NCBI RefSeq assembly: GCF_007786475.1
Contig: NZ_VNJJ01000003.1
Location: 414,055-478,054, forward strand
Origin: Cohnella terricola
GTDB lineage: Bacteria > Bacillota > Bacilli > Paenibacillales > Paenibacillaceae
Direction of reading: 5' to 3'
DNA: 64,000 nucleotides
Of the stretch, positions 51,347 through 60,214 are shown piece after piece (the stretch's first letter is position 1; the number at the start of each line of letters is the position of its first letter). The notes beneath the pieces are model-generated. The model was not told where the DNA came from. It was given only the letters and a program-made list of their open reading frames with translations, and ran no database searches. A program made the translations under genes and the position numbers.

Positions 51347-53038
51347 TTATAGCTTAAAGGTTCTTACCAACGTCTGCATGTCTTTCGAGATGCCAGAGAG
51401 CGTCTGCGAAGATTGGGTCATCTCTTCGCTCGAGGCGAGCTGCTCTTCCGTCGATGCCGCGACCTGCTGCGACATGCCCGCCGTTTGTCTCGCGATATGG
51501 CCCATGTTCGAGATTGACGCGGCGACCTCTTCGGAACTTGCGGCAAGCTGCTCCGCAGCTGCGGCTGCTTCCTGCACCCGGGTCGATACCTCCCCCGTGG
51601 AAACGACGATTTCCTTAAACGCCTGCTCGGCATGATCGACCGCAATCACGCCTTCATGTACTTCGGCAAGGCTCTTTCTCATCGCCTCGGCGGCAACGAC
51701 CGTATCCTTCTGGATGATCTCGATCAGTTCGATAATACCCTTGGCCGATTCGTCGCTCTGCGTGGCCAGCTTGCGCACTTCTCCGGCGACAACCGCAAAT
51801 CCTTTGCCGTGTTCGCCCGCGCGTGCCGCTTCGATGCCTGCATTAAGCGCAAGCAAATTCGTGCGGTATGCGATGTCGCCGATCGCAGCGGAAATATCGC
51901 TGATTTGGCCCGATTGCTCTTCCAGCCTAAGAATCGTTTGACTGGCTTGCTCGACGGAATCGGTCAAACGTTTCATCCGGTCGGAGACATCGCCGATTGT
52001 CCCAGCTCCGTCATTCGCGCGGCCGGACGCTTGCTGAGACAATTCCGCCACTTCTCCGGTTGTCTCGGCAATACGCTGTACGCCATCCGCCATCTCGTCG
52101 ATCACCCGACCGCATTCCGTTGCCGTATTCGCTTGCTCCTCCGATCCGATAGCCACTTGGCCGATCGCCTCCGAGACATGTCTCGCCGCTTCCGAATTTT
52201 GCTGGGAGCTCGCGTACAACTGTGTCGAAGCGGCCGCTATGGAAGTGGATGAATCTTGCATTTGCTTGACCGACGTCCGCAAAGCCAGCAACGTTTTATT
52301 AACGGCTTCCATCATGACCCCGAACTCGTCTTTGCGATTGACTCTCAGCAAGTCTACCGTCAGATCGCCCACTGCAATCCGGTTCATGATCTGGGTCGTT
52401 GCTTTTAACGGCCTGGTCAAGTTAAGGGTCAACACTACGGCGAGCAAGACCACAACTAAGAAAATGGCGATGCCGAGATAAAATAGCATTGAGATCGTCT
52501 TATTATATATGGCATCACTTTCAGAGTCGCTATTCACAGCACCTTCATGGTTATATGCCATGAGTTCTTTGATAGCGTTTTGCAATTCCACAAACGCTTT
52601 ACCCGCAGCTTCGGTTGCATTGTCCACATCTTCCTTGCTGGAATTCGCGGCAGTGGTGATCTCGAGGCTCTCATGAAAAGTCCCCCATGCAGTTCGCATG
52701 ACTTCGTAGTGGTTCCTGTCTTCGTCGGATTCGATCGTTATTTCGTATCTTTTGATCCCTTCGTCGATGTCCCGCACAAGCCCGTTGCTGATCTCATTCA
52801 GCTTTTTCACTTCCTCGGGATTGTTCGCGATCAACGTTTGATAGTAATTGTTCTCAAAGCGCTCGGTATTAAGACTGATTTGATTGATCTCTTCGATCCC
52901 ATACATCCATACCGACACCACTTCGCCCGTAAAATCGTTGAGTTTCTTCAGTTGAGTCATCCCGTTCGCTCCGAGCACCACGACGAGTACAAGTACGGCA
53001 GCAAATGCGCCTAGCAATTTTACTCTAACAGAACCCAT
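51347..53038 (-). CDS. Methyl-accepting chemotaxis protein
   Basis: From the ATG at 53038 (AGGGGGAAGATC upstream) the protein has 563 residues. It has a first membrane helix ([14 protein letters not shown]), a periplasmic four-helix-bundle sensor (about 30-180), a second helix ([20 protein letters not shown]), a HAMP domain and a long coiled-coil signalling domain. The hairpin tip includes [40 protein letters not shown], and the ligand is unknown. The protein relays ligand binding to CheA. No other chemotaxis genes are nearby. Confidence 0.93.
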   Translation of the reverse strand: MGSVRVKLLGAFAAVLVLVVVLGANGMTQLKKLNDFTGEVVSVWMYGIEEINQISLNTERFENNYYQTLIANNPEEVKKLNEISNGLVRDIDEGIKRYEITIESDEDRNHYEVMRTAWGTFHESLEITTAANSSKEDVDNATEAAGKAFVELQNAIKELMAYNHEGAVNSDSESDAIYNKTISMLFYLGIAIFLVVVLLAVVLTLNLTRPLKATTQIMNRIAVGDLTVDLLRVNRKDEFGVMMEAVNKTLLALRTSVKQMQDSSTSIAAASTQLYASSQQNSEAARHVSEAIGQVAIGSEEQANTATECGRVIDEMADGVQRIAETTGEVAELSQQASGRANDGAGTIGDVSDRMKRLTDSVEQASQTILRLEEQSGQISDISAAIGDIAYRTNLLALNAGIEAARAGEHGKGFAVVAGEVRKLATQSDESAKGIIELIEIIQKDTVVAAEAMRKSLAEVHEGVIAVDHAEQAFKEIVVSTGEVSTRVQEAAAAAEQLAASSEEVAASISNMGHIARQTAGMSQQVAASTEEQLASSEEMTQSSQTLSGISKDMQTLVRTFKL

Positions 53039-53230
53039 GATCTTCCCCCTGTTCCTGATGTCAAATGGCAACTCTTCATTTCCTAATTGATATCATAGAG
53101 AGGGAGTCCCTAAAAAACTATTATAAATCCTACTGGAATTGTAAAATTAAGGACCTAAATCCCGAATATTATTCCGGGCCTAATTCTTTTGACCTATAAT
53201 TTAGGAAATATTGTTATTAAAGTTCGATAA

Positions 53231-53271
53231 AAAGACCGAGAAGCTCTCTCTATTGAGAGTTTCTCGGTCCT
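53231..53271 (-). terminator. Terminator of copZ-copA
   Basis: A stem of GACCGAGAA with an inner CTCTC/GAGAG helix lies about 20 bases after the copA stop. On the minus strand it is followed by TTTTT. Confidence 0.88.
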
Positions 53272-53291
53272 TCTGGCGTTACTTTCGGACA

Positions 53292-55523
53292 TTACCGTCG
53301 AACATTCATTCGCTGTAGCCGGAGCGCGTTAAGCACGACTGAGACGGAGCTTAATGCCATCGCCGCTCCCGCCACCCAAGGCGCCAGCAAACCAATCGCC
53401 GCAATCGGTATTCCGAGCGTATTATATCCCAGCGCCCAGAACAGATTCTGCTTGATATTAACCATCGTTTTACGGCTCATATAGATCGCGTCCGGTATGC
53501 CGGACAGATCTCCCCGCATCAGAGTTACGTCTGCCGCTTCCATAGCTACGTCCGTGCCGGTCCCGATCGCCATCCCGATGTCGGCCGTCGCTAGAGCGGG
53601 GGCATCGTTGATGCCGTCGCCGACCATGGCCACTTTCTTGCCGGAACCTTGAAGCTTTTTCACTTCCGCCGCTTTGCCTTCGGGAAGCACTTCGGCAAGC
53701 ACGTGTTCGATTCCGACCTGAGCGGCGATCGCTTTTGCCGTCCGTTCGTTGTCTCCCGTGATCATGATGACTTGAATGCCCAATCCCTTTAATCTATCGA
53801 CGGCATCGCGCGAGGTTTCCTTAATCGTATCCGCGACCGCCACTATGCCCGCGTAGCGGTTGCCGATCGCAACGAGCATCGCCGTTTTCCCCGCTTCTTC
53901 TAAAGTAGACATCGTCCCGTACGCATCGGCTGCATCGATCCCATATCGTCCCATTAAACGGCGGGTACCGATCAGAATTCGCTCGCCTTCCACTTCGGCA
54001 ACGATACCGTAACCCGGAATCGCTTCGAACGATTGTGTTGATGCAAGCTCGATGTTTCTTAACCGAATGCCCGCTACGATCGCTTCGGCAAGGGGATGCT
54101 CGGAATTGAACTCGGCGGTGCCGACGAGCCTTAGAAATTTCGTTTCATCGCCTACGGCGAACACATCGGTCAACTCAGGTTTGCCTTTCGTTACTGTTCC
54201 CGTCTTGTCGAGAATGACGGTGTCGATCTTATGCGTCTGCTCCAGATGTTCCCCGCCTTTGAACAAAATACCCAACTCGGCCGCGCGCCCCGATCCCGCC
54301 ATGATCGATGTCGGCGTCGCCAAGCCCAAGGCGCAAGGGCAAGCAATAACGAGAATGGCGATCGCCTTCTCTAAAGCTCCCGCGAAATCGCCGGGCGTTG
54401 CCCAGAAGTACCAAACCACGAAGGCAACGATGGCGATGCCGACAACGATCGGAACGAAGATGCCGGAAATGACGTCCGCGACTCGTTGAATCGGAGCTTT
54501 CGAGCCCTGCGCCTCTTCCACAACTTTAATAATTTGCGCAAGCGCCGTATCTTTGCCGACCTTCGTCGCTTTGATCCGCAGGATGCCGTTTTTGTTGAGC
54601 GTCGCTCCGATGACGGTATCCCCCGGTTTTTTCCCCACAGGGAGACTTTCCCCCGTCAGCATCGACTCGTCCACAGAAGAAGCGCCCTCCAACACTTCAC
54701 CGTCCACCGGCACTTTATCTCCCGGACGGACAAGGACGATATCGCCCGTTATCACTTGTTCCACGGGGATAGACAACTCTTCGCCATTGCGAACAACCAG
54801 AGCCGTCTTCGCTTGCAAGCCCATCAGCGATTTGATCGCCTCGGACGTACGCCCCTTCGCCAGTGATTCGAACAATTTGCCCATGATCACGAGCGTAATC
54901 AGAATCGCGCTCGTCTCGTAATAAAGAGAAGGTTCTTGATGCATGCCGACACGGGAGGCATACCAATCAAGCGTCAAATAAAAGCTATAGAAATACGCCG
55001 CTGATGTCCCTAGAGACACGAGAACATCCATATTCGCGCTGCCGTTGCGCAGCGCTTTATAAGCTCCGGCGTAAAATTGTCGACCGACGTAAAATTGCAC
55101 CGGCGTGGCCAGAATCAGCTGGACCCACGGGTTCATGAATAAGTCGGGGATATATATCCACGAAGTAAACGAAAAGTGGGCAACCATGCTCCATAAGAGA
55201 GGAAACGACAAGATTGCGGAAATCGCGAGTTTCCTTTGCTGATTTCGGACTTCCTTCGACCTGCTTTCCTCTGCATTCCCGCTCTCTTGCCGCGGAATCG
55301 CCTTATAGCCCAACTGCTCGACCTTGTTCTCCATATCGGCGATCGTCACTTGTCCCGAGGCGTATTCCACCCGCGCGGTTTCCATCGCGAAATTAACGGA
55401 GGCGCTTGTGACCCCGGGCAGCTTACCAAGCCCCTTCTCGATTCGGTTGGCGCATGCCGCGCAAGTCATCCCGGTAATTTGCAAAGTCGTTTGTTTACTC
55501 TCTGTCGCGGCGGATTGTTCCAC
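53292..55523 (-). CDS. copA: Copper-exporting P1B-type ATPase CopA
   Basis: The 743-residue protein has one N-terminal heavy-metal domain (GMTCAAC, C21/C24), about eight membrane helices with the CPC metal site, the phosphorylated Asp in DKTGTVTKG, the TGES actuator, [10 protein letters not shown] and the HP motif of P1B ATPases. It pumps Cu(I) out of the cell. The start is a GTG preceded by GGGAGTGA. Having one HMA rather than the two found in B. subtilis CopA is normal variation. It lies 30 bases after copZ. Confidence 0.96.
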   Translation of the reverse strand: MEQSAATESKQTTLQITGMTCAACANRIEKGLGKLPGVTSASVNFAMETARVEYASGQVTIADMENKVEQLGYKAIPRQESGNAEESRSKEVRNQQRKLAISAILSFPLLWSMVAHFSFTSWIYIPDLFMNPWVQLILATPVQFYVGRQFYAGAYKALRNGSANMDVLVSLGTSAAYFYSFYLTLDWYASRVGMHQEPSLYYETSAILITLVIMGKLFESLAKGRTSEAIKSLMGLQAKTALVVRNGEELSIPVEQVITGDIVLVRPGDKVPVDGEVLEGASSVDESMLTGESLPVGKKPGDTVIGATLNKNGILRIKATKVGKDTALAQIIKVVEEAQGSKAPIQRVADVISGIFVPIVVGIAIVAFVVWYFWATPGDFAGALEKAIAILVIACPCALGLATPTSIMAGSGRAAELGILFKGGEHLEQTHKIDTVILDKTGTVTKGKPELTDVFAVGDETKFLRLVGTAEFNSEHPLAEAIVAGIRLRNIELASTQSFEAIPGYGIVAEVEGERILIGTRRLMGRYGIDAADAYGTMSTLEEAGKTAMLVAIGNRYAGIVAVADTIKETSRDAVDRLKGLGIQVIMITGDNERTAKAIAAQVGIEHVLAEVLPEGKAAEVKKLQGSGKKVAMVGDGINDAPALATADIGMAIGTGTDVAMEAADVTLMRGDLSGIPDAIYMSRKTMVNIKQNLFWALGYNTLGIPIAAIGLLAPWVAGAAMALSSVSVVLNALRLQRMNVRR

Positions 55524-55553
55524 GTTCGCTCACTCCCAGCCTATCGCCAAGTA

Positions 55554-55754
55554 TTATTTTACGTCGTAACCTTGATCCTCGATCGTTTCCTTGATCCGGT
55601 CGATCGTCAAGCGGCTTTCGTCGTACGAGACGTCGACCGTACCGCTTTGAAGATTTACTTTAGCGTCGGCACCGATCTGTTTCAACGCTCCTTCGATAGA
55701 GTTCACGCAGTGTTGGCAGCTCATTCCATTTACGTTTAACGTCAAGTTTTGCAC
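55554..55754 (-). CDS. copZ: Copper chaperone CopZ
   Basis: The 66-residue heavy-metal-associated protein has GMSCQHC with C13 and C16, then the beta-alpha-beta pattern ending in IEDQGYDVK. It delivers Cu(I) to CopA and CsoR. Translation starts at GTG 55754 with AAAGGTTG upstream. The promoter and two CsoR-like sites lie just upstream. Confidence 0.95.
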   Translation of the reverse strand: MQNLTLNVNGMSCQHCVNSIEGALKQIGADAKVNLQSGTVDVSYDESRLTIDRIKETIEDQGYDVK

Positions 55755-55786
55755 TGTGCATCAACCTTTCTCCATTTGATGTTTTT

Positions 55787-55816
55787 AGTATACCCCTCTA
55801 CCCTATATTAAGTCAA
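55787..55816 (-). promoter_or_regulatory. copZ-copA promoter
   Basis: On the minus strand TTGACT (55811-55816) and TATACT (55787-55792) are separated by 18 bases. The G-rich operator at 55790-55807 occupies the spacer and -10, so CsoR binding would block polymerase. Confidence 0.82.
55790..55807. promoter_or_regulatory. CsoR-like operator 1 (copZA)
   Basis: ATACCCCTCTACCCTATA is a GC-tract with AT-rich ends of the kind bound by CsoR, in the copZA promoter. Confidence 0.75.
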
Positions 55817-55828
55817 CTCTTTTCGAAA

Positions 55829-55846
55829 ATACCCCCCCACTCTATA
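55829..55846. promoter_or_regulatory. CsoR-like operator 2 (upstream copy)
   Basis: ATACCCCCCCACTCTATA repeats the same pattern 39 bases upstream of operator 1 in the same orientation, outside the promoter core. Confidence 0.6.
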
Positions 55847-55857
55847 TCCATATCCAC

Positions 55858-55887
55858 AAAAAAGCAGCATTCGTTAGAAAAGCTGCT
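55858..55887 (-). terminator. Terminator of csoR
   Basis: AGCAGC and GCTGCT flank a 13-base loop 13 bases after the csoR stop, followed on the minus strand by a T run. Confidence 0.82.
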
Positions 55888-55899
55888 CTCATTCCTGGT

Positions 55900-56250
55900 T
55901 TATTTCATCATTTTGTTCATCGTCGTCATCAGTTCCGTCAGTACTTCCATATCGCCTTCCTGAATCCGTTCGATGACGCAGCTCTTCAAATGGTTCTCAA
56001 ACAGCAGCTTGCCGACTCCGTTTAACGCCGATTGAACGGAAGCAATCTGATTCAGGACGTCGTCGCAATACGTATCCTTCTCGACTAATCCCTTTAATCC
56101 CCGAACTTGGCCTTCAATGCGGTTCAATCGACTGATTAGACTGCTCTTGACTTTGTCCGAGTGATGGCTTTTGCGCTCCGCCTCGCCTCCATGGCAGCTT
56201 TCCACATGCAGATTATCGCCCTGCGCTAGCATCTCCGTATCCGCGCTCAT
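55900..56250 (-). CDS. csoR: Copper-sensing repressor CsoR
   Basis: The 116-residue all-helical protein has the CsoR metal triad C62, H87 and C91, spaced 25 and 4 as in characterised Cu(I) sensors. The core is SRLNRIEGQVRGLKGLVEKD. An N-terminal extension contains CHGG and KSHH, possibly an extra metal-binding tail. It releases operator DNA on Cu(I) binding. It is monocistronic, upstream of copZA, with a matching operator-like site before its own start. Confidence 0.92.
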   Translation of the reverse strand: MSADTEMLAQGDNLHVESCHGGEAERKSHHSDKVKSSLISRLNRIEGQVRGLKGLVEKDTYCDDVLNQIASVQSALNGVGKLLFENHLKSCVIERIQEGDMEVLTELMTTMNKMMK

Positions 56251-56279
56251 TCGAGTCGCCCCCTTCCGTTATTCCTTAA

Positions 56280-56297
56280 TATACTCCCATCCCCTAT
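56280..56297. promoter_or_regulatory. CsoR-like operator 3 (csoR upstream)
   Basis: TATACTCCCATCCCCTAT, just upstream of csoR, is a near match to the two copZA sites and suggests autoregulation. Confidence 0.6.
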
Positions 56298-56375
56298 CAA
56301 AAGTAAACCGGCGAACGATCGAAATCCGCAAAAAACCGCCCTCCACGGAACAAACCGTAGAAGACGGCATCAACG

Positions 56376-56975
56376 TTATGCTCGGAAGGCGGTTTCGACA
56401 GACTCAAGCGCGCTTACAATCGTTTCAATATAATCTGCCTCCGGATGGCGTTCGCAGTAGGCATGCGCACCCATCGTCGCTCCGACGACCGCTCCTGCAA
56501 GTGCGTATACGCCAAGGTCGCCGTTATGTCGTCCGGTTCTCTCCGCAATCAAATCGGCGATCAAAGTCAGCGTACTGGACGTCTGGCTCATGAACGCGGC
56601 TCGTAGCTCGGGAGTCGCGGACATCAGCTCCATCCTTATACGGACCGCCTTCCGGTCCTCGTCCGATATGAGAGCCGCCCCTTCGATTACCGCCCTTCGA
56701 AACGTCTCGATCGGGTCAAGCTCCGGAGGCTGCCGCCGATAAAGCTCGATGAGCATCGGGTCGAAGTCGTCTTCAATGACAACCGCTTCTTTCGTCTGAA
56801 AATATCGAAAAAAAGTGCTGGGCGAAATCTCGGAAGCAGCGGCAATCTGCTCCACCGTCGTTTCCTGATAGCCTTGCTCGCGGAAAAGCCGGATCGCGTT
56901 CTGTTGAATGATCGCCCGGGTTTTCAGTTTTTTTCGTTCGCGAAGCCCGAGTTTGGGCTGGTCATCTAAGGTCAC
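56376..56975 (-). CDS. TetR-family transcriptional regulator
   Basis: The 199-residue protein has an N-terminal TetR helix-turn-helix (KTRAIIQQNAIRLFREQGYQETTVEQIAAASEISPSTFFRYFQTKEAVV) and a helical ligand-binding domain. Translation starts at a GTG (56975) with GGGAGG upstream. It lies 66 bases downstream of the MFS pump gene on the same strand, so it probably shares its promoter and represses that promoter through the palindrome at 58618-58638. Confidence 0.9.
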   Translation of the reverse strand: MTLDDQPKLGLRERKKLKTRAIIQQNAIRLFREQGYQETTVEQIAAASEISPSTFFRYFQTKEAVVIEDDFDPMLIELYRRQPPELDPIETFRRAVIEGAALISDEDRKAVRIRMELMSATPELRAAFMSQTSSTLTLIADLIAERTGRHNGDLGVYALAGAVVGATMGAHAYCERHPEADYIETIVSALESVETAFRA

Positions 56976-57041
56976 GCCTATGCCTCCCGGAATTTGTACG
57001 CTATAAGGTTAGTGTACCTTTTTTCGCGGGGACGAGCAACG

Positions 57042-58565
57042 TTAGACGCCGATCTCACTTGATTGATTCGAGCCGCTATGCACTTCTCCTCTGGGCAGAA
57101 ATAGGATCGCGCATACCATGCCCGCAAGGGCGATTCCGCCGCAAATCCAGAACATCACATCCATTCCGGAGACAAAAGCGCGGCCGACCGAATCGAGCAA
57201 CGGCTCCGAAGCGATGCGGTGCGCAGCCGCGGCCCCGGCGGACACGCTCTGCCGGGCCGTCTCGGCAACCGCATCCGGCACCCCATGCAATTGAAGCTTA
57301 GAGCGGTATGTGGCATTAAGAGCGGCTCCTAGCAAAGCGACGCCGAAAGTGCCGCCGATTTGGCGCAGCGCCATAATAAGCGCCGAACCGACGCCGCTTC
57401 TTTCGGCCGACAGCTCGCCGAGGGCGGCATCCATCGACGTCGGCAGCGACATGCCGAGTCCGAAGCCTGCGAGCGTCAGCCATGCCGCGGCAAAACCGTA
57501 GCCGCTGCCCGATTGCGTGAATGCGCCGACGGCGAGACCGGCGGCAAGCATCGCGAATCCGATCGCGGCAACTTGCTTCGTTCCGGCTTTGGCGATTAGG
57601 CTTTGGGCGAGTTTGGCTCCGATGATGACCCCTCCGATCATCGGCAGCAGCCTTATGCCCGTCCCAAAGGAATCGAACTGTTGCACCGCCTGGAAATACT
57701 GCGGCATGGCGAACATGATACCAAACATCGCGAACGTGACGATTGTGGCCAAAAGCGCGCCCCATGTGAAGCGTGAAGAGCGGAATAAGGATAGATCAAT
57801 GAGCGGATACGCGATACGCCTCTGCCTCCAGACGAACAAAAGCAACAGGACAACACTTGCAGCGATTGCGGCGAGCGCCGCCGGATCCGACCAACTATGC
57901 TCTCCTGTACGGATGACGCCGTAGGTCACGCCCGCAAGCCCGATGCTGGAAGTCGCGATTCCGACGCCGTCGAGCCGCCGGCGCGTTTCGCTCTTCGACT
58001 CCGGTAACAGTAGCCCGACGGCAATTAACGCAATCGCGACGAGAGGAAGGTTGATCAGAAACACCGAGCCCCATGCGTAATGCTTGAGCAGCCATCCCCC
58101 TAGAATCGGGCCGAGCGGGATGCCGAACATGTTCGCCATAGCCCAGATCATCATCGCTTTCGTACGCTCGGCTCCGTGGAACAGCACAGGCAGGATCGAC
58201 ATCGATAGAGGCATGATGAATGCCGCTCCCAGCCCCAGCAGCGCCCTCATCGCAATCAGCATCGATGACGAATCGGAGATGGCGCATCCCAACGATGCCG
58301 CTCCGAATAGAACTAGCGCGATAAGCAGAAACTTTTTGCGCCCGAACCGATCCCCCATCATGCCTGCCGGCAGCAGCACCGCCGCGAGCACGAGATTGTA
58401 AGCATCCACGATCCATTGCAAGGAGCTTGTCGAGGCATTGAGATCGGTGGCCAGCGTAGGCAACGCAACGTTCAAAATCGTCATATCCAGCGCAATCGCC
58501 AATATGCCGAATGAAAGCGAGCCCAGTACCCACCATTTGCGGTGATCGGATTTACTCATCTTCAT
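57042..58565 (-). CDS. MFS multidrug efflux transporter, DHA2 (EmrB/QacA) type
   Basis: The protein has about 507 residues and 14 predicted membrane helices. It has LDMTILNVALPTLATDL (motif D1 of DHA2 drug pumps), QWIVDAYNLVLAAVLLPAGMMGDRFGRKKFL (motif A) and GPILGGWL (motif C). It exports hydrophobic drugs in exchange for protons. The ATG at 58565 with AAAGGTGG is favoured over a GTG nine bases upstream. It is coupled with a TetR regulator. Confidence 0.92.
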   Translation of the reverse strand: MKMSKSDHRKWWVLGSLSFGILAIALDMTILNVALPTLATDLNASTSSLQWIVDAYNLVLAAVLLPAGMMGDRFGRKKFLLIALVLFGAASLGCAISDSSSMLIAMRALLGLGAAFIMPLSMSILPVLFHGAERTKAMMIWAMANMFGIPLGPILGGWLLKHYAWGSVFLINLPLVAIALIAVGLLLPESKSETRRRLDGVGIATSSIGLAGVTYGVIRTGEHSWSDPAALAAIAASVVLLLLFVWRQRRIAYPLIDLSLFRSSRFTWGALLATIVTFAMFGIMFAMPQYFQAVQQFDSFGTGIRLLPMIGGVIIGAKLAQSLIAKAGTKQVAAIGFAMLAAGLAVGAFTQSGSGYGFAAAWLTLAGFGLGMSLPTSMDAALGELSAERSGVGSALIMALRQIGGTFGVALLGAALNATYRSKLQLHGVPDAVAETARQSVSAGAAAAHRIASEPLLDSVGRAFVSGMDVMFWICGGIALAGMVCAILFLPRGEVHSGSNQSSEIGV

Positions 58566-58607
58566 ATCATCCACCTTTCACGGCCAATTCCCTGCCGATA
58601 TAATGGT

Positions 58608-58638
58608 AGTATATTTTATTTGATAGTTACTGTCAAAT
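58608..58638 (-). promoter_or_regulatory. MFS-tetR promoter with overlapping palindromic operator
   Basis: On the minus strand TTGACA (58631-58636) and TATACT (58608-58613) have a 17-base spacer. A 21-bp near-perfect palindrome at 58618-58638 (arms ATTTGA and TCAAAT, inner AGT/ACT) overlaps the -35 and spacer and is the likely TetR-family operator. Confidence 0.82.
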
Positions 58639-58663
58639 TATATTTAATATCATTTTTATAGTA

Positions 58664-58712
58664 CAAAAAAGCTGACAGTCCCGAATGGGTTCACAGTCAG
58701 CTTCATTTTTTA
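58664..58712 (-). terminator. Terminator of modA-modB
   Basis: AAGCTGAC and GTCAGCTT pair around a 20-base loop with A and T runs on both sides. It begins at the modB stop codon. Confidence 0.85.
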
Positions 58713-59378
58713 TCCGATATTCGATTTTTGGCCGGTTGCCAGCAGCATTAGAAAAGAGATGCCGATCATAGCAATCGTCCACGCCCACGCCATGCCGGTA
58801 TGTCCGGCATCGACCGCGACATATATCGCAGTAGGAATCGTTTGTGTCCGTCCGGGAATATTGCCGGCGATCATAAGCGTTGCGCCGAACTCGCCTAATC
58901 CGCGCGCAAAGCCGAGTATGTAGGCGGTTATCAGCGAAGGGTAAGCGAGCGGAAGCGCAATGTATCTGAATACTTGCCATTCCGTGGCGCCAGCGGAGCG
59001 GCCCGCTTCTTCCAATTGCCGATCCACCGACGCAAACCCGACCTTCATCGTCTGAAAGACGAGGGGAAAAGAGACGACGACTGATGCGATCACGGCTGCC
59101 CACCACGTAAAAATAATCGGTGAAGAGAACAGCCACTCCGCAAACCGGCCGATCCAGCTTCTACGACCAAGAAACATGAGCAGAACGAACCCGACAACCG
59201 TCGGCGGCAAAACCAGCGGCAGCATCATTGCCGTTTCGAGAAGCGTTTTACCCCTGAAAGATTTCCCGTTTAACGCTCGCGCGACCACAGTCCCGAGGAT
59301 AATCGTAAGAACGCTTGATAACAGCGCCACTTGCAGCGATAACTGGATCGGCGACCAGAACTCATGCCAATTCAACAC
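58710..59378 (-). CDS. modB: Molybdate ABC transporter permease ModB
   Basis: The 222-residue protein has five to six membrane helices and the permease motif EEAGRSAGATEWQVFRYIALPLAYPSLITAYILGFARGLGEFGATLMIAGNIPG, typical of ModB/CysT permeases. It starts with GTG 59378 or TTG 59375 near AGGAG. It lies 5 bases after modA. No modC ATPase gene follows; the ATPase may be encoded elsewhere, as with yvgL-yvgM of B. subtilis. Confidence 0.9.
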   Translation of the reverse strand: MLNWHEFWSPIQLSLQVALLSSVLTIILGTVVARALNGKSFRGKTLLETAMMLPLVLPPTVVGFVLLMFLGRRSWIGRFAEWLFSSPIIFTWWAAVIASVVVSFPLVFQTMKVGFASVDRQLEEAGRSAGATEWQVFRYIALPLAYPSLITAYILGFARGLGEFGATLMIAGNIPGRTQTIPTAIYVAVDAGHTGMAWAWTIAMIGISFLMLLATGQKSNIG

Positions 59379-59383
59379 TGCTC

Positions 59384-60169
59384 CTATTGTCCGGAACGAG
59401 GAACGGAAAATCCGTATTTCTTGAAAATATCCAGCGCTTCTTGCGTTTGCAGATAGCGATAGAACTCTTCCGCTTCCTTGCCGTGTTTGGTCGCTTTGAC
59501 GATCCCGATCGGATATTCTACCGGGGCATAGGAATCCGGATTGACAACGAACGTTATCTTCACCTTCTGCGAAGAAAGCGCGTCCGTCTTATAGACGAAT
59601 CCGGCATCCGCATTCCCCGTCTCCACGTATTGAAGCACTTGTCTGACGTCTTTGGCCTGAACTAGCTTCGGCTGAAGCTTATCCCAAAGATTCGCGGTCG
59701 TTAAAGCTTCCTTCGCGTAATTTCCGGCGGGAACGCTTTCCGGGATCCCGATTGCGACTCTCTTGATCTCCGCTGCCGTAAGGGCGTTCTCGTCCGGCAA
59801 ATCGGCCCTTCCATCCGCCGGAACGACGACGACAAGCTCGTTCGCGAGCAAGTTCGTTTGCTTATCCCCGTCGATTAACTGTCCGTCCACGAGAGCTTTC
59901 ATGTTTTTTGTCGCCGCCGACAGAAACAAATCCGCCGGAGCCCCTTGTTCTATCTGCTGCTGCAACGCTCCCGACGCGCCGAAATTATAAAGCAGCTTCG
60001 TATTGGCATAATTCTCTTCGTAGATGGTTTTAATCTCGTTCAGGGCATCCGTCAAGCTGGCAGCCGCAGAGATCGTCAGCTCCACTTTTTTGTCGGAACA
60101 AGCGGCAAACGCTAGACTCATCGCCGCGACCAACATGACGGCCGCTATTCGTTTCGTAACCTTGAACAT
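59384..60169 (-). CDS. modA: Molybdate-binding lipoprotein ModA
   Basis: With the ATG at 60169 (AAGGGAG upstream) the protein has 261 residues. It has a lipoprotein signal with cysteine 24 (AMSLAFAAC) and then the solute-binding fold: TISAAASLTDALNEI, YNFGASGALQQQIEQGAPADLFLSA, IPESVPAGNYAKEAL and TGNADAGFVYKTDAL. These match ModA binding-pocket segments for molybdate or tungstate. Confidence 0.93.
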   Translation of the reverse strand: MFKVTKRIAAVMLVAAMSLAFAACSDKKVELTISAAASLTDALNEIKTIYEENYANTKLLYNFGASGALQQQIEQGAPADLFLSAATKNMKALVDGQLIDGDKQTNLLANELVVVVPADGRADLPDENALTAAEIKRVAIGIPESVPAGNYAKEALTTANLWDKLQPKLVQAKDVRQVLQYVETGNADAGFVYKTDALSSQKVKITFVVNPDSYAPVEYPIGIVKATKHGKEAEEFYRYLQTQEALDIFKKYGFSVPRSGQ

Positions 60170-60214
60170 TTCCCGACTCCCTTCGCGAGTAACCAAGATA
60201 TCATCAATATCCGA

